Source: Chrysogorgia sp. JL179-B06
Lineage: Eukaryota; Cnidaria; Anthozoa; Scleralcyonacea; Chrysogorgiidae
DNA: 64,000 nt
Assembly: GCA_035772405.1 (NCBI GenBank)
Contig: JAYKKM010000199.1
Span: 713,501 to 777,500 of the forward strand
Reading direction: 5' to 3'
Shown in pieces: positions 1 through 11,718 of the stretch. The translations under genes were made by a program, and so were the position numbers. Position 1 is the first letter of the stretch, and the number at the start of each line of letters is the position of its first letter. Under the pieces are notes generated by a model. It saw only the letters and a program-made list of their open reading frames with translations. It ran no database searches and was not told the origin of the DNA.

Positions 1-235
1 TCGAGATACACACGGCAAACTTTGTTCCTCTTCTGTCGGAGATGTAACCGAAAATTGGCGAGCTTACGATTTGGGCAAGTGCATAGCTACCGAAAACCAC
101 GCCATAGGCAGACGGCTTGCCTCCAAGAATCAACCAATATTCTTCGATCGAGACAAGAACTGACGAGTAGTCCAAAGACAGGGCGAAGCTCAAGTAATAA
201 ATCGTCAACGATGACATTAAAGATCGCAACGACAT
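1..235 (-). CDS. MFS transporter, 5' end only (MFSD8-like?)
   Basis: The minus strand reads open from an ATG at 235-233 to the window edge, about 78 residues, with no stop. It begins MSLRSLMSSLTIYYLSFALS, a hydrophobic first helix, and later has AYGVVFGSYALAQIVSSP followed by IFGYISDRRGTKFAV. The GYISDRRG string is the loop 2-3 signature (motif A, G-x3-D-R-x-G) of the major facilitator superfamily, so a multi-pass membrane transporter is well supported. The style of the second helix recalls the MFSD8/CLN7 branch (lysosomal), but the substrate cannot be read from this piece. The gene is divergent to CLPTM1, with starts about 730 bp apart. The rest of the gene lies outside the window. Confidence 0.72.
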   Translation of the reverse strand, partial: MSLRSLMSSLTIYYLSFALSLDYSSVLVSIEEYWLILGGKPSAYGVVFGSYALAQIVSSPIFGYISDRRGTKFAVCIS

Positions 236-966
236 GTTGGTGAAACACAAAACAATTGAACTGATAATCCCTTGCCCTTTAAATGAGTACTAGCACTCCA
301 TTCCTTTACGTAATAAATATTAAAGTCACACTATGTTTGTCACACAGTCGCACACAAAGGTTGACGGAAGCAAATTACCAAAGTACCTTTTTCACACTTG
401 ACAAAAGGCACTAATGATAACGAAGCTTGACGCGTCCGCTTGATATAAGACAACTTGTGAAATCCAGCACACAATATTATGTTTTCGCTATTATACATGA
501 AACAATACTTGACCACAGTCTCACGCTTTGATCATACGACCCAGGACTTGTAAACAATGGCTGGCGGGTTCACACAGGATGTACAGTTTTGACGTAATTT
601 CTTCGGTTATATATCACTTTGTGGTATCCGTTCGGCCGCAAACTGGTACTTTAGTTTCTTCCGTTTTCATAGGAAATGCTTTTTGTCAAATATTTTTTCA
701 TCGATTCTGTCTAAACAGAAAATACAGAAAGACTGAGGAGAGCATATGTAAACCGAAGGGGCTTTTACGGTATGGAATTTGATAAAATATTAGACCTTTA
801 TTAGTTTATTCTTCTATTACTTTTATTTTTTCTTAATTGACTGGCCATGAGCCAATAATTGAAATTCTTGGAATTCATATTTAAACCCACGCGGCCCGCG
901 TGCACGTTTTGACACGCGGTCTCCCCAGACCCCAAAGCAAACTGCGCGGACACACAAGATAAAAGT
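236..966. promoter_or_regulatory. Divergent intergenic region between the MFS gene and CLPTM1
   Basis: About 730 bp separates two start codons pointing away from each other, so both promoters must lie here or start very close. The CLPTM1-proximal 90 bp (about 885-960) is noticeably GC-richer than the rest, with several CG dinucleotides. No clear TATA box at a convincing distance was seen. Short open frames here have no recognisable content. The promoter role is inferred from gene layout only. Confidence 0.35.
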
Positions 967-3900
967 ATGGCGTCTCAGACGAACGAAGAAGTTGTTATAA
1001 GAAGTCGTGGTTCTGGTCCTGCTCCGGCCAACCGTTCACAAGAAATAGTGGAGAACGAAACCGAAGGACAGCAGATTGATGCTGCAGCACCACCACCAGA
1101 ACAACCACAGGCACAGGAGCCCGTATGGAAGACGATTTTAACGCGTATGTTCATTTTCTGGTTGATAACACAGTTTTTTAAAAGTCGACAAAGCAACACG
1201 CCAAATCAACCAAGTGTGAAACCTTCGTTTAATCTTTTTAATCCTAAGCAAAGTGTGGTATGTTGGGCTTTGTTCTAACTATTTTTTTTGATTTGTACAC
1301 GTGTCTTCAGAAGACATAATATATGTCCTGTGGTCTGTCTTTCAGTGAATGGCCTATACATTTCATATTCCCCCCGTCTCCCGGGCCTTGTTGACATTGT
1401 TGAGCAAGCATAATAATTTTGTTCATACCCCTCCATTGGAATTTCGATAATCCTTTAAACAATTTTTGATAATTAATGGTGTACCTGAAGATCCATTAAA
1501 ATGTTGGTAACTTTAATTCTTTAAGTCCTCAATATATAGGGGGGAGGTGGATATAGATAGGATATTACATGACTGTGCAGTCTTTGCAATGATTTGATTG
1601 CCATAAATTAGTCACGGCAGATCAGCATGACCGTTCAAATTATTTTTGACGTTCGAACATTCATGGCCTTGTGCGCTGATACCAAGTTATCTAGAAGGAA
1701 AGAAGATTTTTGTTTTTAATGCACAAATTAATGAAAAAGTAGTCGAGTCGTCGACCATCAAAATTTTAGATCTGACCACCTGAATTCACGTCTGACTGAT
1801 CATGCTGACTGCCGACTTTGCCAAAATTATTTCATTCTTGCATGATCTGAACTATTTGTTTCTATATTTTTTAGGACTTATGGGTGTATCTTTCAACTGA
1901 AGAGCAGATTTTCACCATTACTTCACAAAAGGAAACATTAATATGGTATTTGCCAGATCTTGAGTTTGGCGATTGGTTAGCTGGGCCAAATGAAGATGGG
2001 TCATTTACCTTTCACCATCAAGTGGAAACATCTGAGGTTAGAACAACATTTTAAAATCCATCTAAAGAGTAACATGAAGATTAGTACACCTTAATAAAAG
2101 ATGGATGAAAATTTTACATACCATAGACTATTTTTTTTAAGCAAAATTGGGGGGGGGGGGGCTTATTAGAAGTGGTGGTGGTGGGATATATGAGGAGGGG
2201 ACTTATTAAATAATCCAAGTCAAAGCTGGAATGGACTAGAGCAGTGTGGATAGGTCTAACATTTTGAGCAAAGGCCAATTATTATACTGTGAATGTAAAG
2301 TAGAATCTATTTATGTTTTCTGCAGGCCTTGAATTTCATTGAAGACATTGAGGACATGTTTGCTAATTATTGCAATTTGGCAGCCGATAGGGATTTTTCC
2401 CTCATATTGTGGCAGCCACTTTTGGCTGCCAATGGGTTTTTAGATTTTGCCAATCAAACTTGTAGTAATAAATGTGCAATGGTAATATATCCTAGCCAAT
2501 CATTGAATTATCAGCAGCTGAATTTCACTACTTTGGACATGTAATATGTATGTAGTAAAACATTAGAAAGTCATGATGTACAGTAGATTGCTGGCAGGAT
2601 TGCTATCTTGCTATCAGCCTGGAAATTTGGGTGCATTTCAGGCATGTGAGATGTACTTGATCATATAATTGTAAACAACCACATGGTCTGCACATTAAAA
2701 TGCAAAGGACATTGTTCAGTGTGGGATAAGGCAGCGAAGCATAGCAGATAGTGCCGAGAAACGTTCAGAACCAGAAAATATTCATTTAGAAACATTAAAT
2801 TCACCATCCAAATCCTACCAAATCTCAATTAAATCAGAAACAGGGACGGTGCACTCGTGTTAAAACAGTAAAAAAGTGGAATTACAATTGGCTATGCTAT
2901 TGGTGAAGATGGTTCAAAATCTGTTGTGAATTCCTTAATGAAGTCACTGGATAGGACAATTTAAGGTGTTGTCAAAACAAAAATGGCCTTGGATAGCCTC
3001 ATGGAAACCCATTATCCAATGCCACTTTTGTTCTAGGATTCAAAAATATAAATTTTGAGGCCTGAATTTCCTCTCTGAAAAATGGCCTTCACTTGAAAAG
3101 TTAGTTAGACCTCATACACACTATTTTGGTAGTACCACAGTTTTAAAGTTTTTGAAAATTTTATTTCAGTCTTTTGGATATTTTGTTGAGCGTATAATAT
3201 AATTTATGAAAATCAGGGCTGGCGTCAGGAATTCCCCGTTGGTGCCCAAAAACTTGAAAATCAGGCTTACATTTTGGGCTGCATTTTGGGGCAGATTTAG
3301 CGAAAAAATTTAAATAAAAAACAGTGAAAATCATGATTTTATAGTCAGTATTTCCTTACTGTATACAAAACTAACTCTAACAATAATATTCACGCAAAAG
3401 CTAGATGACCCCTTACAGAAAAAGTCTATAGGTGCCTATAGGCAATGTTCCAATTGCCTATAGGCATCTATAGGCATCTATAGGCATCTATAGGCTAATA
3501 GGTTTCAGTATAGGTTGCCTATAGAAAATATTCCAATTTCCTGTAGGTTGCCTATAGACATTCCTATAGGCAAGCCTATAGACTTTTTTTTGTTAGGGAC
3601 AGTGAGCACGCAAAACAACACAGAGGTGATAGATTTGTCATTTGTGCCAGAGATAAAAGTTGATTACCTTTGACATTATTTAGTGAAATGTTTGTTAATA
3701 AATAAAAAAACTTTTACGATTCTAAGAAAACAAAAGACAAACATTTTATTTATTTTTTTAGAAATTTTTTTCTTCTAGCTCATTCCCCGAAGATTTTGTT
3801 AATTTCCCCCGACAGGGGGGCTAAGGTTCTCTGACAGGGGGACTAGCCCCCCCTCTAGTGCCACCCCTGATGAAAATGTACTAACTGGTAAAACTTTCTT

Positions 3901-5815
3901 TTACTTGAGCTTTTCTTCCCATTTATTTTTTCTCTACAAAAGGAAATTCAAAATAATGGCTCACTTTATCTTCATGCATTCATTGCAAAGACTGGAAGTT
4001 CACCAGACCCTCGTTCACAAGACTACAAAAAGCAAGATGTTGTTAATATTACAAGATGTATGTGGTGTATTAATCTCATGACATTCCTCAATGTGTCCAG
4101 AATATTCCATGCCGGGGTTGAATTAATGTTTCAAAAGTGCATTGCAAATTTTCTTTTCAATTTTCAATCATATGCAACAACAAGTGTGGCTTATCACGAT
4201 CCCTGTGTTGGGGATACTTGTTCCCTATGTTGTGGAAACTTCTATCTTTGGGAAACGATTTGTGTAAAAAACCTACTAAAATAGTTGGATATTGCATTTT
4301 AGATTTTTAATTATTGAAATTTTGTAGGAGAATGCCTCCTAACGTCTTAGCTCAGCCCCCAGAGTATTTTATTATAGAGAGTTGGTATGTGAGATTGCGC
4401 AATTTTTCTTATTCATCATCTTGTTGTTTTAGAAAGTGAATATAATTACTGCATTGCAACTCACGAATTGCATGTGATACGTTAATTCGAACCCTGCCAT
4501 GAGATTTTGTTTTATAATTTTTTTTCATAATACAATAGAACCTGAGTTTAACGACCCCTATGTTTTATGACCACCTGTCATCTACAACCGCTTGTCATTT
4601 ACGACCGCTTTTTCTGGCACAGATGATTTGTAGTTGTCGGTTACTGTACCTGGACTGAGCAACCACCTGCCTAATGCAACCAGCGACCACTTTTTGGCAT
4701 GCCAAACAAGAAATATACCAGCTATGAGCAACTGAACGACGTAAACCTTGTTTTAAATTATAGCAAAGCCATCTTTTGTCTACTAGCGAGTAAGAATTAG
4801 TTGTAAACATAATAGCATCTTCCAACATGGCTATCATGGAATCACATCACTAACTGCCATTTACGACCACCCATTTTACAACCACTTTTGTCTGGCAACA
4901 GGGGTGGTCATAAAAAACTCGGGGTTCTATTGTATCATAAATTCCAACGATGCTTTTGAAATTAAGGTATTTTTTCCCCAAAACCTTTTTATATACTATA
5001 GTGTTGACTATTTATCGGAAAAGGAGAATCCATAAGACCAAGAATTTATTGACTGGTGAAGCCGATATCAGTTCTGATGCAGTAAGTTATACTCTTTTGC
5101 CTACAGACTACAGTATAACAACATTTCCATCTTGCTTTTCACAAGGAAAATGCTGAAAACATGTCATCTTTTGCAGAAAAAAGGAGACAAAGATACCCCA
5201 GTGGAATTAATTTCTTACTGGCATCCAAACCTCACAATTAATTTATTGGATGATCAAACACAGTGGACAAATGGAAGTGTTCCATCTCCTCTTGATGAGT
5301 GTAAGGTTGTTAGATTATTGGGATGCAGTAATGAAAGTTTGCTTTCAGTTGGTTTTTCGATCATAATTGGTTGATTATCTGGTTTGTTTTCAGTTGTTAA
5401 ATTTGACCAAGAAACAGGAGACTATTATCCTATTTTGTATCTGAATGACTACTGGAATTATTTCAGTGAATACATGCCAATCAATGAGACAACAAAGTAA
5501 GTGTGTTAAGTTAATATTTAGGATTAAATGCACCACTTGCAGATTGAGTGTCAGGTTAACAGTGTTATGGTTGGCCTCTTTCTGTGCTAAAACTATCAGT
5601 TGGCATTGTTCGCCGAGCAGGCTTCAACCAGGCGGCCACTTTTGAAAAATCAGATTTTTGGATGGCCACGTTTTGTATGGACAGCCACATTTTGTATGGA
5701 CAGCCATGGACGTCCTAAGCAAAATATTTTCCTCAAACAACAACTTACAGGTTTCCCGCTTTCTAGTGAACATGCAGATATGACGATTGTTTGTGAGATC
5801 TACATATTTACCAGT

Positions 5816-5902
<87 letters not shown>

Positions 5903-5942
5903 GAAAGTATACAATGTGCCCTACCGGCTATCACCATAATGG

Positions 5943-5993
<51 letters not shown>

Positions 5994-6196
5994 GCAAAGT
6001 GAAAAGGTGGTAAACTGCCAAGAATTTAGTGACGAGATACTGACGTTTCGAGCGGAGCCCTTGGTCTTACTCTGATGAAGGGCTCCGCTCGAAACGTCAG
6101 TATCTCGTCACTAAATTCTTGGCAGTTTACCACCTTTTCACTTTGCTATATATTCAAAACACTGTCTACGCAGCACTCTACTTTTTTACTACTCTT

Positions 6197-6295
<99 letters not shown>

Positions 6296-6471
6296 CGCTT
6301 ACCTCAAAACTGGTCTGCTACAACTTGTTTCATCTGTAAAAGAATCTTCAGGCTTCTTTTACAGATGAAACAAGTTGTAGCAGACCAGTTTTGAGGTAAG
6401 CGAAAATCTATTATTTGCTCTAACTATATGTTGTTGAGCACTCTTTGCATTTCGTAGACCAAAACCTACAC

Positions 6472-6560
<89 letters not shown>

Positions 6561-9500
6561 ATATATGCTCTAGTAACATGAAGTAGCAAAAACGTTTAAT
6601 AAAAGCACTGTTTAATACGTTTGATAAGCTCACTTGCTCACTGCCACTTATCTCACTGTTTTGTAACATTAAACTACCCCAAGGGTCCATCTTTGGGCTG
6701 CATTTATTTCGTTTTTAAAAAATTAATTGTTATTTAATTTTAGATGATGTTATGAGACTTGTAACAGAGTAAACTTTTTGTGAAATAGTTATAAACGTTT
6801 CACTTTGTTACTTTTTGTTTTATTGATGAAGTCACAAAATATTTTGCAATGCATGCTGCTGCTGCTACAGAGAGTGTGATTTGCATTCAAGCTTGAAGCT
6901 CTGAACCTGTAAGCAAGATTAGGATAACCAAAATACTTACCTCCTTTCATGATATTTTGAACACAGGGTTCTGGATCTTTATTTGACGTACGCTCCGTTA
7001 TCATTGTTCAAATGGCAAATGTATCAATCTCAGCGAATGAGGAAAAAGTGGTTTTCAGTTCTTGGGGAGGAATTTGAAGATTCCGAGGAAGATCAAGACT
7101 CTATGAAGGTATCCAGTCTGTGCTAGAAGTGTGCACAGGTTTTCATTCTTCTCTTTTTTTTTGTTTCTCTAATCTTTTCATTTCCACAGAAAACAATGGC
7201 TGAGACAAGTCCATATCTCTTGGGTTTGACCATGGTTGTATCGCTTGTGCACAGTGTATTTGAATTCTTGGCTTTCAAAAATGGTAGGTTATCTAGTGTT
7301 TGTGGCTTCTTTATGTTCTTTTGGCTAAATCCCAGAGTTTCCAGAGCATCAACATCATTATCACTATTATAATCTGACATAATGATTTAATATTAGCATA
7401 ATCATTGCTACCACCAACATCATCACCACTATCCTCATGATCACCACCATCTTCATGATAACCACGATCCTCATCACCATCATCATCACCATCCTCATCA
7501 TCACCACCATCCTCATCATCACCACCATCCTCATCATCACCACCACCATCCTCATCATCACCACCACCATCATCATCACCACCACCATCATCATCACCAT
7601 CACTACCATCCTCATCATTGCCACCGCTCTCATGATCACCACCACTCTCATGATCACCACCACTCTCATGATCACCACCATCCTCATTACCAGTGACCAC
7701 CATCACACCACCATCTTCATCACCATCCTCTTCATCACCATCCTCATCGCCATCCTTATAACCATTATCACCACCATTATTACATCCATTATCACCACCA
7801 TCCTAATCGCCACCATCCTCATCGCCACCATCCTCATCGCCAAGATCCTCATCACCAAGACCATACTCATCACCAAGACCATACTCATCACCAAGACCAT
7901 ACTCATCACCATTCTCGTCATCATTATCAAGGCCATCCTAATCACCAAGACCATTCTCGTCACGAAGACCAAACCCATCACCATTATCAAGACCATCCTA
8001 ATCACCAAGACCAAACCCATCACCATTATCACAACCATTCTAATCACCAAGACCATACTCATCACCATCATCATCATTATCAAGACCATCCTGATCACTA
8101 AGACCATCACCACCAAGACCATACTCATCACCATTATCACGACCAGCCTAATTACCAAGAGACCAAGATCATCCTCATCACCATTGTCATCATCACCAAG
8201 ACCATACTCATCACCATCCTCATCACCATCCACATCATCATCAAGACCATCCTAATCGCTAAGACTATCCTAATGATTTATGATTTATGATTTATTAAGC
8301 TTCAGCACACTACATAAAAACAGTAAAAAAAAAGTGCTAGGGATATCGCAACAGGTTTAACCCCAATTACTGCGGTCCCGATAAACTAAAAACATTAAAA
8401 TTACATAATATAAATACAATAATTAAAAGCAACAATTTGTACTATTTACAAGAGACCTAGCTCTTTTGCATTTAATACACACAGACTTCCAGGTTCTCGG
8501 ATCTTCTGTGTCATACGATTTTGTTAAAGCATCGCAGTAGTATAGTACTAGACCGTATTTAAAAGAGCTGAAAGATTTGTTCTTGTTTCTCAAGTCTGAA
8601 TTAAGAATATTCCAGACTTTGGTAGTTCTAATGAAATAAGATGTCTGAAAAGTTACGGTTCTTGCAAAGGGAACAGTTAGACTTATACAGTCATCGATGG
8701 ATGAGCTTCGAGTTTTCCTTGAGGAAACGGCAACTAGACGCACGCCGTGTGATACAGACGCCATACCATTAATTATTTTATAAAGCATAACTAAATCCAG
8801 ATATTCGTGCCAGTAGGTAATAGGCAATAGGTTGAGCTTGTTTAACCTGGTGGGATAAGGGATGTCGGACATATAACCGAGGTTTAGGATGTACTTCGTC
8901 GCCCTCCTCTGCACCTTTTCGATGGCACTGATCGATTCAATAGTTTGGGGACACCATACCTGCTGGGAGGCATAACCCAATTGACTTCGTATAAGTTGTA
9001 AAGTTCTAATCTAAATATAAGTTCTAATCACCAAGACCATTCTCATCACCAAGACCATCACCATCCTCATCACCATTATCAAGACCATCCTAATCACTAA
9101 GACCAGCCTCATCACCAAGACCATCCTCATCACCAAGACCATCCTCATCATCAAGACCATACTCATCTCCATCCTCACGACCATCCTAATCACTAAGACC
9201 ATCCTAATTACAAAGACCATCCTAATTACAAAGACCATCCTCATCACCATTATCACGACCATCCTAATTACCAAGACCATCCTCATCACCAAGACCATAC
9301 TCATCACCATTATCACGACCATCCTAATCACCAAGACCATCCTCATCACCAAGACCATCCTCATCACCATTATCACGACCATCCTAATTACCAAGACCAT
9401 CCTAATTACCAAGACCATCCTCGATTCCTCATCACCATCCTCACGACCATCCTCATCACCAAGACCATCCTCATCACCAAGACCATACTCATCTCCATCT

Positions 9501-11579
9501 TACTAAGACCATCCTAATCATCACGACCATCCTAATTACAAATACTATCCTAATTACCAAGACCATCCTCGATTCCTCATCACCATCCTCACGACCATCC
9601 TAATCACCAAGACCATCCTAATCACCATCGTTGTTATTACAACTTTAATCATAATCTAGTGTCACTCCCTTCAAACATCTCTTCTCCAGATATTCAATTT
9701 TGGCGGTCTCGTAAATCGCTCGAGGGTTTATCTGTCCGATCAGTGTTCTTCAATGTCTTCCAATCCGTTGTTGTACTACTTTACATCTGGGACAACGACG
9801 CTAACACCATTGTTATTATCAGTTGTGCTGTGGGCTTGGTTATTGAAATTTGGAAAATACAAAAAGTAGTTGATGTTACGGTTAGTATTGACTTTGTATT
9901 TCGAATAAATATGAAAGCTGCTAAGTTTTTTCAATGGTATAATTTTGTGCTTCCGATGTTTTTCAGATTGATAGGGAAAACCTGGTTTTGGGAATGATAC
10001 CTCGTGTTAGAATTACAGATAAAAAATCGTATACAAATTCAGCCACTAGGAAATATGATTTGGTAAGTCTTGGTAAGAGAAAAAGGCCGGTACTAGCCTC
10101 TAGCGTTGTATAACTACCAGGGCTTATAGCCTATAGGTGTTAAGCTTATAGCATTTCGTTTTTCTAGAAAAGCCCATCTTGCACGCCCGCGTAGCATCAT
10201 GAAAATTCAAATGCCACCAATCGCAGAGTTTTTTATGAAATTAAATCAAACTTGGCGTGTCAGTAGATCTCATGTGCCTGGTGCTTGTCGATTTTCAATT
10301 TTTAATCTTACGTTACCGTGTGCCGTGTTTTTTATTCAGTCTTGTACGACCCATTTTGACTGCGCCGGACATGAAAGAGTTAATAGAATTAACGAATTTT
10401 AATATTTTTGTATCACTTTCAGATGGCATTTAAGTATCTTTCGTGGGCTCTCTTTCCGCTGTTGTTCGGTTACGCTGTGTATTCTCTATTTTATCAAGAG
10501 CACAAGGGCTGGTATTCCTGGGTGTTGAGTATGATGTATGGCTTCTTGTTAACATTCGGTAAGGCCGCTGTCTCTATATATATCCAACACTTAACCATCA
10601 AAGTGCCTAGGAAACGAAAATTAAGTTAGTTATTTCGAAAGTCTTATAATGTTTACATAATGTTTTTCATTGGCTTTTATATATTTAGGTTTCATCATGA
10701 TGACACCGCAGTTGTTCATAAATTACAAGCTCAAGTCTGTTGCCCATCTTCCCTGGAGAATGCTCACGTACAAAGCACTCAATACTTTCATCGATGATTT
10801 GTTTGCCTTCATTATAAAAATGCCGATGTTATATCGACTGGGTTGCTTACGAGATGGTGAGTAGTACAGGGCAAATACTCAAGCTCCTACTCACAATGTA
10901 ACAAAATGCGCCAGGTCTAACCCTGCAGATCCTAACCCTGCAGATCCTAACCCTGCAGATCCTAACCCTGCAGATCCTAACCATGCAGATCCTAACCATG
11001 CAGATCCTAACCCTGCAGATCCTAACCATGCAGATCCTAACCCTGCAGATCCTAACCCTGTAGATCCTAACCCTGCAGATCCTAACCATGCAGATCCTAA
11101 CCCTGCAGATCCTAACCCTGCAGATCCTAACCCTGCAGATCCTAACCCTGCAGATCCTAACCCTGCAGATCCTAACCCTGCAGATCCTAACCCTGCAGAT
11201 CCTAACCCTGATGGCTGCTCCCACGAAGTCTGCTAAAAAGTTTAAAATTGTAAATTTCAGATCTTTTAAAACAACATTCATGTATCTCTTGTCGCCCAAT
11301 TTGCTTTTGCTCTTTCTTTTTGGTTTCCCTAATCTCCACCAAAATGCGTTTAAAATTGTATTTCATTGTCCTTTTTTCCAAACAGATGTCGTTTTCTTCA
11401 TTTTCCTTTACCAAAAGTGGATATACCCCATCGATCTGAAGCGAGTTAACGAATTCGGCGTCAGTGGCGTAGACCTTCAGAATGTAGACGAAAATGGAGT
11501 CGCAATGCCGCCTGGCATGCTGGATGCTCCAGCAAATGAAACGAATGAAAATGGCGAAGTGCACGAGAAGAAGGAGTAG
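967..11579 (+). CDS. CLPTM1: CLPTM1, cleft lip and palate transmembrane protein 1 homologue, complete
   Basis: Thirteen exons with GT-AG junctions and closed phase: 967-1257, 1875-2036, 3943-4057, 5002-5081, 5177-5300, 5394-5496, 6967-7108, 7190-7283, 9690-9880, 9967-10062, 10423-10558, 10689-10856, 11386-11579. They join to 631 codons; vertebrate CLPTM1 is about 670. The protein has a polar N-terminus, an early membrane anchor (about residues 59-71), a luminal domain with [13 protein letters not shown] and [15 protein letters not shown], then a multi-pass C-terminal half with [38 protein letters not shown] and [19 protein letters not shown], all hallmark strings of the family. CLPTM1 proteins are ER/Golgi membrane proteins that retain or scramble membrane cargo; vertebrate CLPTM1 limits GABA-A receptor surface delivery. 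The acidic, low-complexity tail ends HEKKE. Introns hold many repeats, but coding exons look intact. Confidence 0.97.
3214..3869. mobile_element. hAT-like non-autonomous element with 8-bp target duplication
   Basis: Lies in CLPTM1 intron 2. The ends are CAGGGCTGGCGTC on the left and AGTGCCACCCCTG on the right, imperfect inverted repeats of the CAGGG type typical of hAT transposons. The flanks are an exact 8-bp duplication, ATGAAAAT, at 3206-3213 and 3870-3877. The 656-bp body has no transposase frame. It carries an internal subrepeat of a CTATAGGCAT-like word (about 3425-3590) and runs of C and G near the right end. It is presumably moved by a hAT transposase supplied elsewhere. Confidence 0.8.
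4533..4932. mobile_element. Tc1/pogo-like MITE with TA target duplication
   Basis: Lies in CLPTM1 intron 3. The left end CAATAGAACCTGAGTTTAAC and the right end TCGGGGTTCTATTG are inverted copies, flanked by TA at 4531-4532 and 4933-4934. Inside, the word ACGACC / TTACGACC recurs (about 4550-4880). CARTAGAACCYNNNTTTAACGACC ends are typical of pogo/Tigger-type DNA transposons. No transposase frame exists in the 400 bp. Confidence 0.72.
5996..6148. repeat. Long hairpin, remnant of Penelope-like element terminal repeat
   Basis: Two near-perfect inverted arms (about 5996-6061 and 6079-6148) surround a short asymmetric loop. The plus-strand arm carries the CTGATGA...GAAACGTC core listed as a hammerhead-like motif. 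A diverged single copy of the same sequence lies at 46315-46445, so this is a dispersed repeat. Assignment to Penelope-like elements rests on the motif type and is an inference. Confidence 0.6.
6068..6104 (+). ncRNA. Hammerhead-ribozyme-like motif (copy 1)
   Basis: CTGATGA at 6072-6078 is followed by a short hairpin, GGGC-TCC-GCTC with one G.U pair, then GAAA at 6091-6094 and CGTC at 6095-6098. The bases before CTGATGA (TACT) pair exactly with those after GTC (AGTA), as stem I should. GAAACGTC gives the very short stem III seen in hammerheads of Penelope-like elements, thought to work as dimers. One extra A sits between CTGATGA and stem II, which departs from the standard core and lowers confidence. 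Confidence 0.45.
6293..6408. repeat. Perfect fold-back hairpin between TA tracts
   Basis: Arms of about 50 bp, starting TTTTCGCTTACCTC and ending GAGGTAAGCGAAAAT, are essentially perfect inverted copies with a loop of about 9 bp near 6350. The minus strand of the centre has CTGAAGA, a 3-bp hairpin and GAAAC, which resembles the other ribozyme-like motifs but has no convincing stem I. Probably another retroelement terminal-repeat remnant. Confidence 0.6.
7400..8270. repeat. CATCAC/CATCCT-type minisatellite, left block
   Basis: Imperfect tandem array of 6-, 9- and 18-bp words built from CATCAC, CATCCTCAT and AAGACCATCC, in CLPTM1 intron 8. All three frames on both strands stay open for long distances because the repeat lacks stop codons, which explains the long His/Thr/Ile or Met/Val frames here. 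The array resumes at 9010 after a LINE insertion. Confidence 0.93.
8275..9003 (-). pseudogene. LINE reverse-transcriptase 3' fragment (family A)
   Basis: The minus strand encodes a C-terminal piece of a non-LTR retrotransposon polyprotein: [15 protein letters not shown] near the start, then [18 protein letters not shown] and a Cys/Lys-rich end, stop at 8423. The RRATKYI...YWHEYLDLV pattern follows the reverse-transcriptase thumb in CR1/Jockey-type LINEs. The 3' end (8275-8300) is a short AAATC/TTTAT repeat. It is 5'-truncated, as is usual for LINE insertions, and has landed inside the minisatellite. Related copies lie at 15763, 25455 and 39785. Confidence 0.8.
9010..9650. repeat. AAGACCATCCTAATCACC-type minisatellite, right block
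   Basis: Continuation of the CLPTM1 intron 8 array, dominated here by AAGACCATCC followed by TAATCACC or TCATCACC, with CATTATCACGACC interruptions giving a higher-order pattern. It ends 40 bp before the acceptor of exon 9. Confidence 0.93.
10912..11211. repeat. 15-bp minisatellite CCTAACCCTGCAGAT
   Basis: About twenty head-to-tail copies of CCTAACCCTGCAGAT fill much of the last CLPTM1 intron. Copies differ mainly by CC to CA changes (CCATGCAGAT) and one TGTAGAT variant. The unit contains a CCTAACCC word identical to a telomere-type phase. No coding meaning. Confidence 0.95.
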
Positions 11580-11718
11580 TGAAATGTATTTGTCATGCGA
11601 TTTGAGCGTAACTTATATTACGTTTTGGCTTTATTTACAATAAGGGAGCGGTTATTATTTATGCCGGGGTGGATGATTTTCAGACGCAAACTAAAAAATT
11701 CCATAACCCCTCTCTTAA

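Larger units (their letters stand above)
5818..6570. repeat. (TA)n microsatellite cluster
   Basis: Long TA tracts occur at about 5818-5900, 5943-5993, 6200-6292 and 6475-6567 in CLPTM1 intron 6. They alternate with two fold-back sequences described separately. The many apparent Tyr-Ile open frames here are products of the dinucleotide repeat and are not genes. Confidence 0.95.

Noticed and set aside
2329..2544. Possible extra CLPTM1 exon after TTCTGCAG
   Set aside because: The frame is open and preceded by an acceptor-like site, but exon 2 joins exon 3 in phase and family alignment leaves no room for an insertion there.
5600..6690. Several Tyr-Ile open frames of 70-137 codons
   Set aside because: TA dinucleotide repeat translated; no other content.
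7437..8255. 272-codon plus-strand open frame and overlapping long minus-strand frames
   Set aside because: Composed wholly of the CATCAC/CATCCT minisatellite inside a CLPTM1 intron; open because the repeat lacks stop codons.
9011..9418. 135-codon Met/Val/Arg frame on the minus strand
   Set aside because: Same minisatellite, other strand.
10847..11299. 150-codon minus-strand frame with RICRV repeats
   Set aside because: Translation of the 15-bp CCTAACCCTGCAGAT minisatellite in the last CLPTM1 intron.
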